In this document: one piece after another, positions 1 to 9,879 of the stretch | How positions within the stretch are numbered: position 1 is the first letter of the stretch | Layout of the letters: every line of letters starts with the position of its first letter | Notes under the pieces: generated by a model | Told to the model about the DNA's origin: nothing | The model's input: only the letters and a program-made list of their open reading frames with translations | Database searches by the model: none | DNA from: Ctenosaura bakeri | Taxonomy: Eukaryota; Chordata; Lepidosauria; Squamata; Iguanidae | Assembly: GCA_948474755.1 (NCBI GenBank) | Contig: CAOLHI010000493.1 | Span: forward strand, 434,001-498,000 | Direction: 5' to 3' | Length of the DNA stretch: 64,000 bases | Translations under genes and position numbers: made by a program

Positions 1-349
1 AATGCCCTCCCCACCCCATTTAGAGCATGGTCATTTAGAGCACTTTGCTTGCCCTGATGTAAAGTCTAAAACAGCTCAAACTGAATCCTTTTTTGCAGCT
101 GTTTCAAGAGGCCAGAAGATCCCTACTGTTGTTTATGCCCTACTTCTGGGTTTTCCACTGGCAACAAATGATATCTGTAGGAACAGAAAGCTGGATGAGA
201 GAGGCCTTTGGTCTAATCAGCAATGTTTACATCTTGTCCCACATTAGGCTGGGGGGTGGGTGGCATTAAAGCAGCCCAGGAATTTTAGGTCTACCTCATA
301 CAGAATGTGACCAACTCAGAATGGGAACGGTGACTCTATTAGTCCTTAC

Positions 350-476
350 CCAACAGGGCAGCACCTCCTTCACTCTCCTGCACGATCCACCTGAATGGTC
401 TCTTTAGTGTGGTGTCCAGTGGAGCCTTCTCTTCCTGAAGGAACTCAGCGGGTGTTTGACCCAGCACACCAACCTC
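350..476 (-). CDS. Gene 1 exon 2: linker exon between SCAN and KRAB
   Basis: The acceptor is a pyrimidine-rich tract ending TTCAG|GAGG (AG at 478-477), and the donor is TTGG|GTAAGG (GT at 349-348). The exon is 127 bp, phase 0 in and phase 1 out. In frame it reads EEKAPLDTT and [11 protein letters not shown], closely matching EEAPVDTH and FRWIMEEGDRG in the exon at 40800-40914 of gene 3. It was found by that homology, since it has no ATG and is too short to be a stand-alone ORF. Confidence 0.78.
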
Positions 477-3400
477 CTGAAGGAGGAATGGAAATTAAGG
501 GCAAAGAAAGGGATGATTAGGAAAAGCCGGCCAGGGTTTGGAGATCCTCCTGTACTCAGGGCTCCTTCTAGAGGAACTACTGGTCCCCTAAATGTTGCCA
601 GACAAACTCTCAAGAGGCCTAGCCAACAGTCAATAGTGAAGAACACTGGGAGTTGCAGTTCAACAACATCTGGAGAGCCTTATAATTCCCCCCTCCATTG
701 CAAAGTTATTCTGCGCCATAGTCTTAGCACTCCAGACTGGCCCCCAGTCAGCCAATCAGAAATAAATATGTTTTATTTAGATCAGATCCTTACTCCAGAT
801 GCATCGTTATTCCTGAAGCCCATTGCTCAATGAAGGAGACAGGATGTTTGCCTGCTGCTTATTGTCTATATATTTATTAGTTCTGTTAATACTTCTTGTT
901 TCCTCCAATGCGCTCAAGATGGCATTCATCGCTCATCTCCTTCCCATTTTATACTCACAACTTTTACATGAGGAAGGTCAGGTCCAAACTGGTCCAAAGA
1001 GGCCTAGAATATGAGGCCTAGAATATGGATTTCCCAAGTCACAGGCCAATACTTATACTCATTACCCTACAAAGATCTTCACAGGGAAAAGGGGATATAT
1101 GACTTCCCTCAGGTTCTTAGTAAAACCAAAGCTCACACTCCAAACTGGCTTATCAGAAAACACCTCTACACAGATAATACCACAGTATTAGCAATAGCAT
1201 GTGTATTTCTATACCACTTATCAGCTGAGTGCCCTCCAAGTGGTTTACAATGTGCTAGCTAATTGCCCCCAACAAACTGGGTACTCATTTTACCGCCCTG
1301 CGGAAGGATGGAAGGCTGAGTCACCTGGAGCCCGGCAGGATCGAACTCACAACCATGTGGCTTGCAGTACCAGCATTTAACCACTGCGCCACCAGGGCTC
1401 TTAACTCAAGTGAAGGTGGACTGGAAGGATCTCCTGGATGGTGTTCTTAAATATTGCAAAGATAATGAAGCTGAATCGTATGCCACCACTACTCTTAGGA
1501 TACATTCAGTGTCTTAATCTTATAATCACAGAATTATGGAGGAGACCTCAAGGGCCACTGAGGCCAACTTCTTGCCACACAGGAATACACCATCAAAGCA
1601 TTCGTGACAGATGGCAATCCAGCCTCTGTTTAAAAACCTCCAAAGAAGGAGACTCCATCAGACTCCTAAACAGTGCATTCCACTGTCAAACTGCTCTTAC
1701 CATCAGGAAGTTCTTCCTAATGTTTAGATGAAATCTCTTTTCCTGAAGTCTGAAGCCACTGCTCTGTGTCCTAGTCTCTGGAGCAGCAGAAAACAGGCTT
1801 GCTCCACCACCCTCCATATGACATCCCTTGAGATATTTAAATGTAGCTATCAGGCTGCTTCTTAACCTTCTCTTCTCCAAGCTAAACATACCCAGCTCCC
1901 TAAGCCTCTCCTCATAGAGCATGGCTTCCAGACCTTCTGCTGTTTTGGTTGCCCTCGTCTGGACATGTTCCAGTTTGTCCAATATCTTTTTCAAGCATAG
2001 GGCACAAAAAATGGAAAATAGACAGCCACACAGTGAATCTTACAAATATCTGGGTACTCACTAAGTCAACTTAATGGATGGGAAGCAGATCTTGGCTTGC
2101 AACCCCTTAGTAGGCTGAACCAGATACCACCACTGCCCTTACTGAACAGACTTTGAAACACTCAGATACCAATCATTCTCTGCTTTGCTGGGAGTTGGCA
2201 AGAATCACAGGAGGATCTGCCTATATCCTCATAGCCAGATGCAAAGCAATCACACCAATGTGGAAACCTCTGGTAGATCTCAGCACTGACATCATCATTT
2301 TGCTTCTGGCTATGGGGAGATGCTTCTGTGGACCTGCCCACTTCCCAAGAAGCAGGGATTGCCCATGGGGGTAGTTTCAGAGGCTGCTCAGAAAGTCCAG
2401 GTGGGGGCTTTGACAACAGTGGAGGGAGAAAAGGAATACCAACCTCTGCAGCACCCAAAAAAGTAGATCCACACATGTAAGGGACACTTATTTCATAGAA
2501 TCAAGGAGCTGGAAAAGACCACAAGGGACATCTACTCCAACCCTATTCTGCCATGCAGGAATTCATATGGAATATTGTGATCCAGTTCTGGGCACCACGA
2601 TTCAAGGATATTGACAAGCTGCAACATGTCCAGAGGAAGGTGATCAAAATGTAAAAGGCCTGGAGGAGAGGCTTAAGGAGCTGGGTATCTTTAGCCGGGA
2701 GAAGATTAAGGGTATTTCCACATTAGACTGCTATAGTGTTATTATTCCACTTTCAGCATCCTATTGAATCCTGAGATTTTCAGTTTAGGGAGGGGCCTTG
2801 AGTATAACAGTCTAGTGCAGAAATGGCCTAAGAGGTGACACGGCAGCTATGTTTAAATAGTTGAAAGGATGTCATATGGAAGATGCAACAAACCTGTTTT
2901 CTGCTGCTCCAGAGACTAGGACACAGAGCAATGGCTTCAAACTTCAGGAAAAGAGATTCCATCTAAACATTGGGAAGAGCTTCCTGACATAAGAGCAATT
3001 CGACAATGTAAGATGCTGCCTGGGATTGTGGTGGAGTCTCCTTCTTTGGAGGCTATTAAACAGAGCCTGGACAGCCATCTGTCAGAGATACTTTGATGGT
3101 TTCTTCCTGCATGGCTGTATGGGGTTGGATAACCCTTGTGGTCTCTTCAAACTCTAGGATTCTGGTTCTATGCCATCATAGCACTCCCAACAGGTGGCCA
3201 CCCAACCTCTGATTAAAAACCTCCAAAAGAAGGAGACTCCACCATACTCTGAGGCAGCGTATTTCATTGTCAGACTGCTCTTACCTTCAGAAAGTTCTTC
3301 CTAATGGTTAGGTGGAATCTCTTAGGTGTCTATGTTCCTAACAGGATGCCAGCCATTGTGCTACACCAAGGGCCAAAGGTTGTCATAAAGATACTCTTCT

Positions 3401-4222
3401 GTTTCCTTTTTGTTTAATTCTCTAGCGGTGGTAAATTTATTCCTGCACTGTTAAAAGGCCAAGAATTCAAAGACAAGGTGTGTCTGTGAAAGGGATCTTG
3501 TAGCAACTTTGAGACTAATTGAAAGAAGTTGGTAGCATAAGCTTTTGTAGACCTAAGTCATTAAAAGGCCAGGTTAATAATAACTTTTTTTTCCAGAGGG
3601 TGAAAATATAGATAACTCTTTCCCATCCCTTCTTTGAAAAATTACAGTCACTTATCTAAGAGGGATTTAGGGCAGGCTTCATATTTCTCTTGATCAGTAC
3701 GTTGGGACTTCCCTCTAGAATTTTATAACACAACAGGTAATGGTACAATTTAGGGTATCATTCTATATATCTTAAGCTCCTTGGAATATCAAGAGGACAA
3801 GTCCTCACCTTCTCTTCTTTCTCCTTCTTCTCCTCTGCCTGACTCAGGAGGAATCCCTCTGCCAGGGCCACTGCCTGGGAACTGGTCTCCACTCCACATT
3901 CTCTCACCCAGTTCTCCATCTCTGGGGGAAGAACAGCCAGGAACTGCTCCAGGATCACCAGATCCAGGATCTGAGTCTTGTTGTGCCTTTCTGGTTTCAG
4001 CCACTGATGGCAAAGATTGTGGAGCCGGCTGCAAACTTCTCGGGGTCCCTCAGCCTCCTTGTAGCAGAACTTCCTGAAGTGTTGGCGCTGCAACTCTGGG
4101 TTGCCAGTGTCATTGCTCAGGTTTCTCTGCCCTTTTCTCTCCCACGATGCTTCATTGCATACTCTTCTTTCTGCTTCAGGACCAGGAAACATTTGCATCT
4201 CCATCTTGGATCTGTGGGGCAT
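350..4222 (-). CDS. Gene 1: SCAN-domain zinc-finger-type gene, 5' coding part (partial)
   Basis: Minus-strand gene with two recognisable coding exons, 4222-3809 and 476-350, separated by a 3.3-kb intron (3808-477) full of CR1 and MITE sequence. The first exon encodes a SCAN domain, the oligomerisation module of vertebrate C2H2 zinc-finger transcription factors; the second matches the exon that follows SCAN in gene 3. Phases are 0 after exon 1 and 1 after exon 2, as in genes 2 and 3. KRAB and zinc-finger exons are expected further left, outside the window; I found none in 1-349. By analogy it would be a nuclear DNA-binding protein, but no DNA-binding part is visible here. It is divergent from gene 2, with a CpG-rich candidate promoter about 4 kb upstream. 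Functional status is unknown; both exons are open. Confidence 0.8.
1520..2005 (-). repeat. CR1 LINE 3' fragment
   Basis: The minus strand encodes the reverse transcriptase C-terminus of CR1 ([20 protein letters not shown], then [28 protein letters not shown]), followed by the 3' tail near 1520. It is 5'-truncated. Confidence 0.85.
2489..3172 (+). repeat. CR1 LINE fragments interrupted by a MITE
   Basis: A short minus-strand CR1 3' end (2489-2565) is followed by a plus-strand CR1 (2567-2709 and 2829-3172). The plus copy encodes the RT C-terminus and ends with the CR1 tail. The two plus parts are split by a MITE with TAA duplicated on both sides, so the MITE is younger. Confidence 0.8.
2710..2828. 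mobile_element. Foldback MITE, internally deleted copy (GGCC-TTTCC family)
   Basis: Ends with the family terminus (AGTGCAGAAATGGCC) and keeps the CTGCTATAG and ATTCCACTTTCA blocks. The right arm is mostly deleted. The flanking 3-bp duplication is TAA (2707-2709 and 2829-2831). Confidence 0.75.
3174..3325 (-). repeat. CR1 LINE 3' fragment
   Basis: Contains minus-orientation CR1 landmarks (AACCTCTGATTAAAAACCTC, then CAGAAAGTTCTTCCTAATG). Truncated at both ends. Confidence 0.75.
3326..3757. other. Intron of gene 1, no recognisable element
   Basis: AT-rich intronic sequence; I see no exon, repeat family or RNA gene in it. Confidence 0.4.
3809..4222 (-). CDS. Gene 1 exon 1: SCAN domain
   Basis: This exon has 138 codons. 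The start is the ATG at 4222; further in-frame ATGs follow at codons 7, 9 and 11, so the exact start is uncertain, and the open frame upstream of 4222 lacks an ATG. SCAN occupies about residues 41-128: [14 protein letters not shown], then [35 protein letters not shown], and [20 protein letters not shown]. Unlike its paralogs it reads RHNKTQ where others have RHTKAQ or KHTKSQ. The donor is AAG|GTGAGG at 3809/3808, phase 0. SCAN domains mediate homo- and hetero-dimerisation, so the four paralogs here could dimerise with each other (inference). Confidence 0.88.
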
Positions 4223-4615
4223 GTCAGTTTTCAGCAAGATTGAAAGGATCTGCTGCCAATTTCTTATGTCAGCAATGGAAGTGCTGGAAGAGGGGAAATC
4301 ACATCGACATCTATTTTACACAATGGGTGATTTGGGATTATAACCGGGACTTCTCCCTGTAAGAAACAGCACACCAAGACTTCTCAGAATGACACACAAA
4401 ACTCAAGGGAAGAGGGAGGGATAGCAACTGGCATCTCCCACAATAGGAGGTGGTTAGTTCACTTTGTGTTCTAGTCTGAAATTCCAATGAAATAACAAAG
4501 GTTCAGGGCTTGTTTTAGGGATAGGGTTTGGCACCTTGGATGGCTCCTTTAAAATTCAGACTAAAACTCAGAACACTGTCCCACTGAAGTAGAAGCCAGC
4601 AATCACCATGTAGGG

Positions 4616-4918
4616 CAGGACTTTTCAAACGGTGTGCCGCGACACGTGTGTCACCTGAAGTGTGTAGCTGTGTCGCCTACAATCTTGGAAATGTATGTTA
4701 TTATTTATAAATCATACATTTTAAAAAATATATGAAAGGTTTTCATGAGATATGTTGTGTCCCCATACATTTTGTTATTACTATTTATGTATGTGCGTGT
4801 ATCTCTTATAAGGGGGTAGTTTAATCTCCAGTTTGCTAGTAAAACTGAAATTACTGTGTCACAAAACAATGCATGTCTAAAAAGTATGTCACCAACATGA
4901 AAAGTTTGGAAAGCTCTC
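4616..4918 (+). mobile_element. hAT non-autonomous element (CAGGNNTTTCAAAC family), complete copy
   Basis: The terminus CAGGACTTTTCAAACGGTGT pairs with the end ATGAAAAGTTTGGAAAGCTC. It is flanked by a perfect 8-bp duplication ATGTAGGG (4608-4615 and 4919-4926), the hAT signature. At 303 bp it has no coding capacity. Relatives lie at 19059, 30606 and 42312. Confidence 0.9.
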
Positions 4919-5273
4919 ATGTAGGGTGAAAAGAAATTCCCTTTCCTGCACCTCACCAATGCCTTAACACCATAAAAGAACACACTCTCCGTTTTCATAT
5001 AAAAAGTCTTCAGTTACACTCCCTTCTTGTCTTCCTTTCTTATTCTACAGATACAACCTTGACAAGTAGTTTCAATTCACACAGCACTATTGCTGCATTC
5101 AATTTGATAGGAACCAGCTATATCTGCACCTTTAGGTTTAGCAGGAGCGGAAAAAAGTCTTGAAAACTGTCTGGCTGCCCAGGCTACTTCTGTGGGGGGT
5201 GTAAATGGTTGAGATCGGGTCAGAACAGATTTATTCAGACTAGTTTGAAATTGGTTTCAGTACTCCAACAACA

Positions 5274-5480
5274 GAGAGCCAGCATGCCATAGTGGTTTGA
5301 GTGTTGGATTGAGGCCCTGGAGACCAGGGTTTGACATCCCACTTGGCCTTGGGAACCGATCGTGTGACCTTACGTACATCACACACTCTCAGCCCCAGAA
5401 AACCCAATGATAGGTTTGCTTTAGGTCACCATAAATCACAAGGAACTCGAAGGCATGCAACAACCTCAACAATATTGGGG
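5274..5480 (+). repeat. Sauria-type tRNA-derived SINE
   Basis: A tRNA-like head (AGCCAGCATGCCATAGTGGT, then GAGACCAGGGTTTGA) is followed by the CACACTCTCAGCCCC body and a CACAAGGAACTCGAAGGC tail resembling BovB-type ends. Confidence 0.85.
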
Positions 5481-5963
5481 AGTATGTAGCCTTGACTTCT
5501 GTCCCAGGAATTTGCTTTCAAAACCCCTTGGCTCACTACAGAGGAGGAAAACAAAAAGGCTGCCTGGCGGAGCTTTTGCCAGTGGCCAGGAGCAGGGGAG
5601 GAACCCAGAACCTGCAACCCACCTCCTTCTGGTGTGAAAGTGAGGGGGAAGGGGGCAAGATCTTTCTTCCTGACCTTTCTAGTCCCATTTTCTTTCTACA
5701 TCCACCTTCAGAGCACCTGCATCTGGGCACATCAAAACTCAAGTCAACACTGTCTCGTACCTTCCCATCCATCGCAACAGGAAATAGCACTTTGCAGCCC
5801 AAGGCCCTTTGTTCTCACCAAACTTCCTGGAAGGAGATGGGAACAAGGACAAGAAGGATGTTGTCAAGGAACCTTGGATGCATAATCCAGAACCCATCTC
5901 CCTAGGGCTATGCAGATCTCTGGTAAGCAAGGGAGAGCAGGAGGGCAAATTCCAGGCTTCTTT
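5481..5963. other. Upstream of gene 1, unassigned
   Basis: Several short ORFs on both strands but no domain, splice pattern or repeat family that I recognise. It may contain old, unclassified repeats. Confidence 0.35.
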
Positions 5964-6160
5964 GGGCATTTCTGTCTTACGCTGTTATGGTGCTATTATT
6001 CCACTTTCATCATCCTATGGAATCCTGGGGTTTGCAGTTTAGGGAGGGGCCTTTAGAATTCTCAGCCAGAGAGCTCTTTGGCCTCAGGAAACTACAAACC
6101 CCAGAATTCCACAGGGGGTTGAAAGTATAACAGCACTATAAGACTGTAGTGCGGAAAGCC
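5964..6160. mobile_element. Foldback MITE, long form
   Basis: Carries the family blocks CTGTTATGGTGCTATTATTC, AATCCTGGGGTTTGCAGTTT, AGCCAGAGAGCTCTTTGGCC and GTGCGGAAAGCCC. The left end is worn. An L1 inserted into its right end. Confidence 0.8.
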
Positions 6161-6170
6161 CCTTTGGTTT

Positions 6171-6743
6171 TTTAATATCATTTTATTAAAGTTTCACAAT
6201 TAAAACAACCATTTATTATTGCTATTTCACATGAATTATTTCTTGAATCTTCCAAACTGATCTAGACTTCATTTCCAAAATCTCTTAACATTGTTATATC
6301 ATTGTACTGCATTTTCCAGCCATTTTACACGTTAGTACATAGCATTTCCATTACCATATTCCTGCTTCATGATATCTGCCGTAATCATCACAATGAAATT
6401 TTTCCACATATTACCATGAATTATAGACTTCTATCAAAGGTCACCCAGAAATCACCTACAATTTGCCATTCTTTCTGAATTTCATCATCTGATTTCCCTT
6501 TCAGTCTTTGAGAGACTATGTCAGCGTTTTTATTTTTAATCAAGGTGCCCCACCATTGTTCTATTGTAGGTATTTGCTGCGTTTTCCATACCTTAGCGTA
6601 TTCAATACGTGCAGTTGTTATCATATATAATAGTATTCTCCAATATTTCTTTATATTCATACCGTCTACTAAATCTGTCATATTTAACAAATACAATTCA
6701 GGAATCATAGGAAATTGTAGCTTATCATAGGAAATTGTAGCTT
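6171..6743 (-). mobile_element. 5'-truncated L1 LINE insertion
   Basis: The minus strand encodes the L1 ORF2 C-terminus (YWRILLYMITTARIEYAKVW, then EWQIVGDFWVTF). The A-rich 3' end lies at 6171 and onward (T-run on plus). It is flanked by an 18-bp duplication GGAAAGCCCCTTTGGTTT at 6153-6170 and 6744-6761. Confidence 0.88.
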
Positions 6744-7063
6744 GGAAAGCCCCTTTGGTTTCACACATCCCACCTCCAACATGCATTTCCCTTCTGCTGA
6801 CCATTCCTATGGGGAGGGTAGCCAAAAGAGGGCAGTGCCCTCTCCCCGAATAAGACTTCTGCCTGCCCAAATGAAATTTTCCTTCAGTCCCCATATTTCT
6901 AGATTGCAGTAAACTTCGTGGAACACTTAAAACACAGTTTTGGCATCCAAAGTATAGAAGAAGGCAAAAAGACCAGCGGAATGCAAACATAGCAAACAGA
7001 GAAGCTTTGCAAGAGGATGAGGACGATTTTCTCTGCCATGCCTGACATTTGGGAATTAGAGTT

Positions 7064-7247
7064 GGGTTGCCAGAGTAAAAATTGGAGAGACCCCCCCCGT
7101 CCCTTTTGTGGTTGCCTAGAAGAGGGAACTTCAGCAGGTATTTCTTGCTACCTGATTGCCTGACAAAAGTAAAGCCTGCTGAAACTCCCTCTTCCGCACA
7201 AACTCTAAGGGGAGGGGACCTTCTCCAGTTTTCACTCTGGCAACTCT
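7064..7247. mobile_element. Foldback element, GGGTTGCCA-ended family
   Basis: Inverted arms: GGGTTGCCAGAGTAAAAATT at the left against TTTTCACTCTGGCAACTC at the right. The centre has AGAGGGAACTTCAGCAGG paired with CCTGCTGAAACTCCCTCT. Relatives are at 58098-58285 and 58785-58965, with a piece at 32228-32275. Confidence 0.7.
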
Positions 7248-7309
7248 GCTGAGAAGAGGCAGTGTAACGTAGTGGTTGGAGAGCTGGACTACAACCCTGG
7301 AGAGACCAG

Positions 7310-7513
7310 GACCATTTCCGCACTACACGATTATAGTGCTATTATTCCACTTTCAACATCCTGTGGAATCCTGGGATTTGCAGTTTAGGGAGGGCCATTT
7401 GGAATTCTCAGCCAGAGAGCTCTTTGAGCTCAATAAACTACAAACCCCAGAATCCTACAGGATGTTGAAAGTGGAATAATACCACTAAAAGCACTGTAGT
7501 GCGGAAATAGCCC
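7310..7513. mobile_element. Foldback MITE, long form
   Basis: CCATTTCCGCACTACACGAT at the left and CACTGTAGTGCGGAAATAG at the right, with TTCAACATCCTGTGGAATCC and its inverted partner between them. Confidence 0.85.
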
Positions 7514-7631
7514 TTGTTTGTTGTTGTTGTGTGCCTTCACGCCATTTCTGACTTATGGCAAGCCTTTCACAGGGTCTTAGCAAGATTCGTTTGGGAGGGG
7601 GAGTTATGCCTTCCTCTGAGGCTGAGAGTGT

Positions 7632-7837
7632 GGTCATTCCCGCACCACACCTTTATAGTGCTATTATTCCACTTTCAACATCCTGTGGAATCCTGGGGTT
7701 TGCGGTTTGGGGGGGGGGTGGCATTTAGAATTCTCAGCCAGAGAGCTCTTTGGCCTCAGGAAACTACAAATCCCAGAGTTCCACAGGAGGTTGAAAGGGG
7801 AATAATAGCACTATAACAGTCTAGTGCAGAAATACCC
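7632..7837. mobile_element. Foldback MITE, long form
   Basis: The left end is TCATTCCCGCACCACACC and the right end AGTCTAGTGCAGAAATACC. The core has the AGCCAGAGAGCTCTTTGGCC block. Confidence 0.8.
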
Positions 7838-8019
7838 CCGAGTTCAACTCCCCGCTCCATCACTGAAACCCACACGGTGACCCTGGGCGCGTCACACACT
7901 CTCAGCCCCAGAAACCCCCAGGATAAGGTCGCCTTACGGTCTCCATAAGTTGGAAACGACCTGAAGGCACCCAGCGACAACCCTATTGGGGACTGAAAGA
8001 GGATTGCATTGGGGGCAGA

Positions 8020-8028
8020 TTTATTATT

Positions 8029-8064
<36 letters not shown>
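8020..8064. repeat. (GAT)n microsatellite
   Basis: About 12 uninterrupted ATG/GAT triplets. Read in either direction it gives spurious poly-Met or poly-His ORFs. Confidence 0.95.
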
Positions 8065-8065
<1 letters not shown>

Positions 8066-8089
8066 GAATGGCCATGCATCATTTTTCCT

Positions 8090-8350
8090 TCCCCAGCCGC
8101 CGCCGCCCTCCCCCATTTCCTCACCTGGACCCCAACACGGCTAGTGCTCAACCCGAACAAAACAGCAAGACGATTGGCCAATTTGCTGCCGGATGGGGCG
8201 GGACCGGAAGTGTGGCGTCCCATGGCCCAATGTCGCGTGCCTCTCTAGGAAGCGAGACGCTGATCTTAACTCCTAAAGGAAGGTCTTCGCTGCTACCGCT
8301 ACTTTGGGAAGGTCTCCCTTGTCTTCTGTCTCCAAGGGGCTGAGGCAGGC
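8090..8350. promoter_or_regulatory. Candidate CpG-rich TATA-less bidirectional promoter
   Basis: A non-repetitive, CpG-rich block between divergent genes 1 and 2. It holds an inverted CCAAT pair ATTGGCCAAT (8173-8182), a GC box GGGGCGGG (8195-8202), an ETS-type CCGGAAGT (8204-8211) and many further CpGs up to about 8300. On the minus strand a strong donor CAG|GTGAGG (GT at 8124-8123) could end a non-coding first exon of gene 1. No clear plus-strand donor was found. The motifs are directly visible; the promoter role is inferred. Confidence 0.55.
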
Positions 8351-8360
8351 AGTGGGGCAG

Positions 8361-8562
8361 GGCCGTTTCCACACTACATTGTTACAGTGCTATTATTCCA
8401 CTTTCAATCTCCTGTGGAATTCTGGGGTTTGTAGTTTACTGAAGCCAAAGAGCTCCCCGGCTGAGAATTCCAAAGACCCCTCTCTAAACTGCAAATCCCA
8501 GGATTCCATAGGAGGTTGAAAATGGAATAATAGCACTATAATAATGTCAGGCAGAAATGGCC
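8361..8562. mobile_element. Foldback MITE, long form
   Basis: GGCCGTTTCCACACTACATT at the left and AGGCAGAAATGGCC at the right, with the usual core. Confidence 0.85.
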
Positions 8563-9200
8563 AAGGTCTATGGATACCCTGGACTGCCCAAAGGACAAAT
8601 GAATGGGTCCTAGAGCAAATCAAGCCTGAGCTCTTCCTAGAAGCCAGGATGACTAAACTGAAGCTGTCGTGCTTTGGCCAAATCATGAGAAGACTTGGCT
8701 CACTAGGAGATGTGGCTTCTAGAAGGCGGGAGCCAACCTGGTATAGTGGTTTGACCTTGGGTGCATCACACACTCTCTCAGCCCCAGAAAACTCCCTGAC
8801 AGTGTTGCCATACGGTGGAAATGACTTGAAGGCACACGAGAACAACAACAACAAGGTGGAAGGCAGTAGGAAAAGAGGAAGACTGCGTGGATACACTCAG
8901 GCCATTTCCGCACTAGACTGTAATAGCGCTGTGATTCCACTTTCAATATGCTATGGAATCCTGGGGTTTGCAGTTTTGGGAGGGGCCAGTGGGCCCCTCC
9001 CAAAACTGCAAACCCCAGGATTCCATAGCATGTTGAAAGTGGAATCATAGTGCTATAATAGTCTAGTGCGGAAATGGCCTCAGTCGAGAAAACCACAGTC
9101 CTGAGTCTGCAAAACCTGAGCAGAGCTGATGGGCTCTCATTTCCACGGCTGCCCTATGTCAAAGTCAACTTCACAGCATTTAACAACAACAATGCAAGGG
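8563..9200 (+). repeat. RTE/BovB-like LINE 3' end with nested SINE and MITE
   Basis: Plus-frame pieces read ARMTKLKLSCFGQIMRR (8563-8705) and VEGSRKRGR (near 8860), typical of the C-terminal tail of RTE/BovB reverse transcriptases. It resumes after a MITE at 9080 and ends near AAAGTCAACTTCACAGC and (AAC)n. A deleted Sauria-type SINE (about 8730-8855) and the MITE 8900-9079 interrupt it. Confidence 0.6.
8900..9079. mobile_element. Foldback MITE, short palindromic form
   Basis: At 180 bp, nearly the whole element is one inverted repeat. The left arm starts GGCCATTTCCGCACTAGACT and the right arm ends AGTCTAGTGCGGAAATGGCC. Target duplication TCA (8897-8899 and 9080-9082). Confidence 0.93.
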
Positions 9201-9208
9201 TGATTATA

Positions 9209-9873
9209 CAGTTGGCCCTCCACTTATCCTAGGGGAAGGGGCACAGAACCCCCACAAAAGTGGGAAAATTGCAAATATCAAAATATGTGTGTGTCTGTGA
9301 GAAGGAGGCCGAAGTATGGCACAGGACTCCCGTGAAAGTTGAAAAACCATAAGTAACCTTAGACCCTCCCATACCAAATTTAACACACACAAAAAGTATG
9401 ATCACCATCTTCAACCCACCGTGGATTCCTCTGAGGCATCAGGGTTCCTCCACAAGGCAGAAGTGGTGGACTGGTGGGGCTTATTGCCACCTCCACTGCT
9501 GTCTCATGCCATTTTTAAGAGGGACTTACAAGCCTTGTTTGCAGTTTCTCAGGCCATTTCCGCACTAGACTGTTATAGCGCTATTATTCCACTTTCAACA
9601 TCCTATGGAATCCTGGAGTTTGTGGTTCAGGGAGGGGCATTTAGAATTCTCAGCCAGAGCTCTTTGGCCTCAGTAAACTACAAACCCCAGAATTCCACAG
9701 GAGGTTGAAAGTGGAATAATAGCGCTATAACGGTCTAGTGCGGAAATGGCCTCAGTCTCACAAGGCTTGCAGTTCCTATTAAAAATGGCATTGGGAAGCA
9801 GCAGCAGTGACAGCAAATAATCCGTGAATAATCAAATCTGCAAAAGTGAAACCTGCAAATGTGGAGGGCTGAT
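9209..9873. mobile_element. Tigger/pogo-like element with MITE insert
   Basis: The left terminus CAGTTGGCCCTCCACTTATC follows TA. The right end is TGCAAATGTGGAGGGCTGAT, then TA. The MITE 9552-9751 is inserted inside. Related copies are at 15428, 29630 and 34485. Confidence 0.7.
9552..9751. mobile_element. Foldback MITE, long form
   Basis: A 200-bp copy with intact GGCCATTTCCGCACTAGACT and AGTGCGGAAATGGCC ends and target duplication TCA (9549-9551 and 9752-9754). Confidence 0.93.
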
Positions 9874-9879
9874 TATATA

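Larger units (their letters stand above)
7255..7990 (+). repeat. Sauria-type SINE split by two MITEs and a reversed SINE piece
   Basis: The SINE head runs from 7255 to 7309 and its body and tail resume at 7838-7990. Between them are a MITE (7310-7513), a minus-strand SINE fragment (7514-7631) and another MITE (7632-7837). Confidence 0.7.

Noticed and set aside
5274..5345. tRNA gene in SINE heads (also 39569, 13770 and others)
   Set aside because: The heads are tRNA-like but lack a complete cloverleaf and continue into SINE bodies.
6421..7323. 300-codon minus-strand open frame
   Set aside because: Its C-terminal part is L1 ORF2 sequence and the rest crosses a foldback element and unrelated DNA; not a gene.
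7756..8223. Open frame with a poly-histidine run
   Set aside because: The histidines come from reading the (GAT)n microsatellite on the minus strand; the flanks are MITE, SINE and promoter-like DNA.
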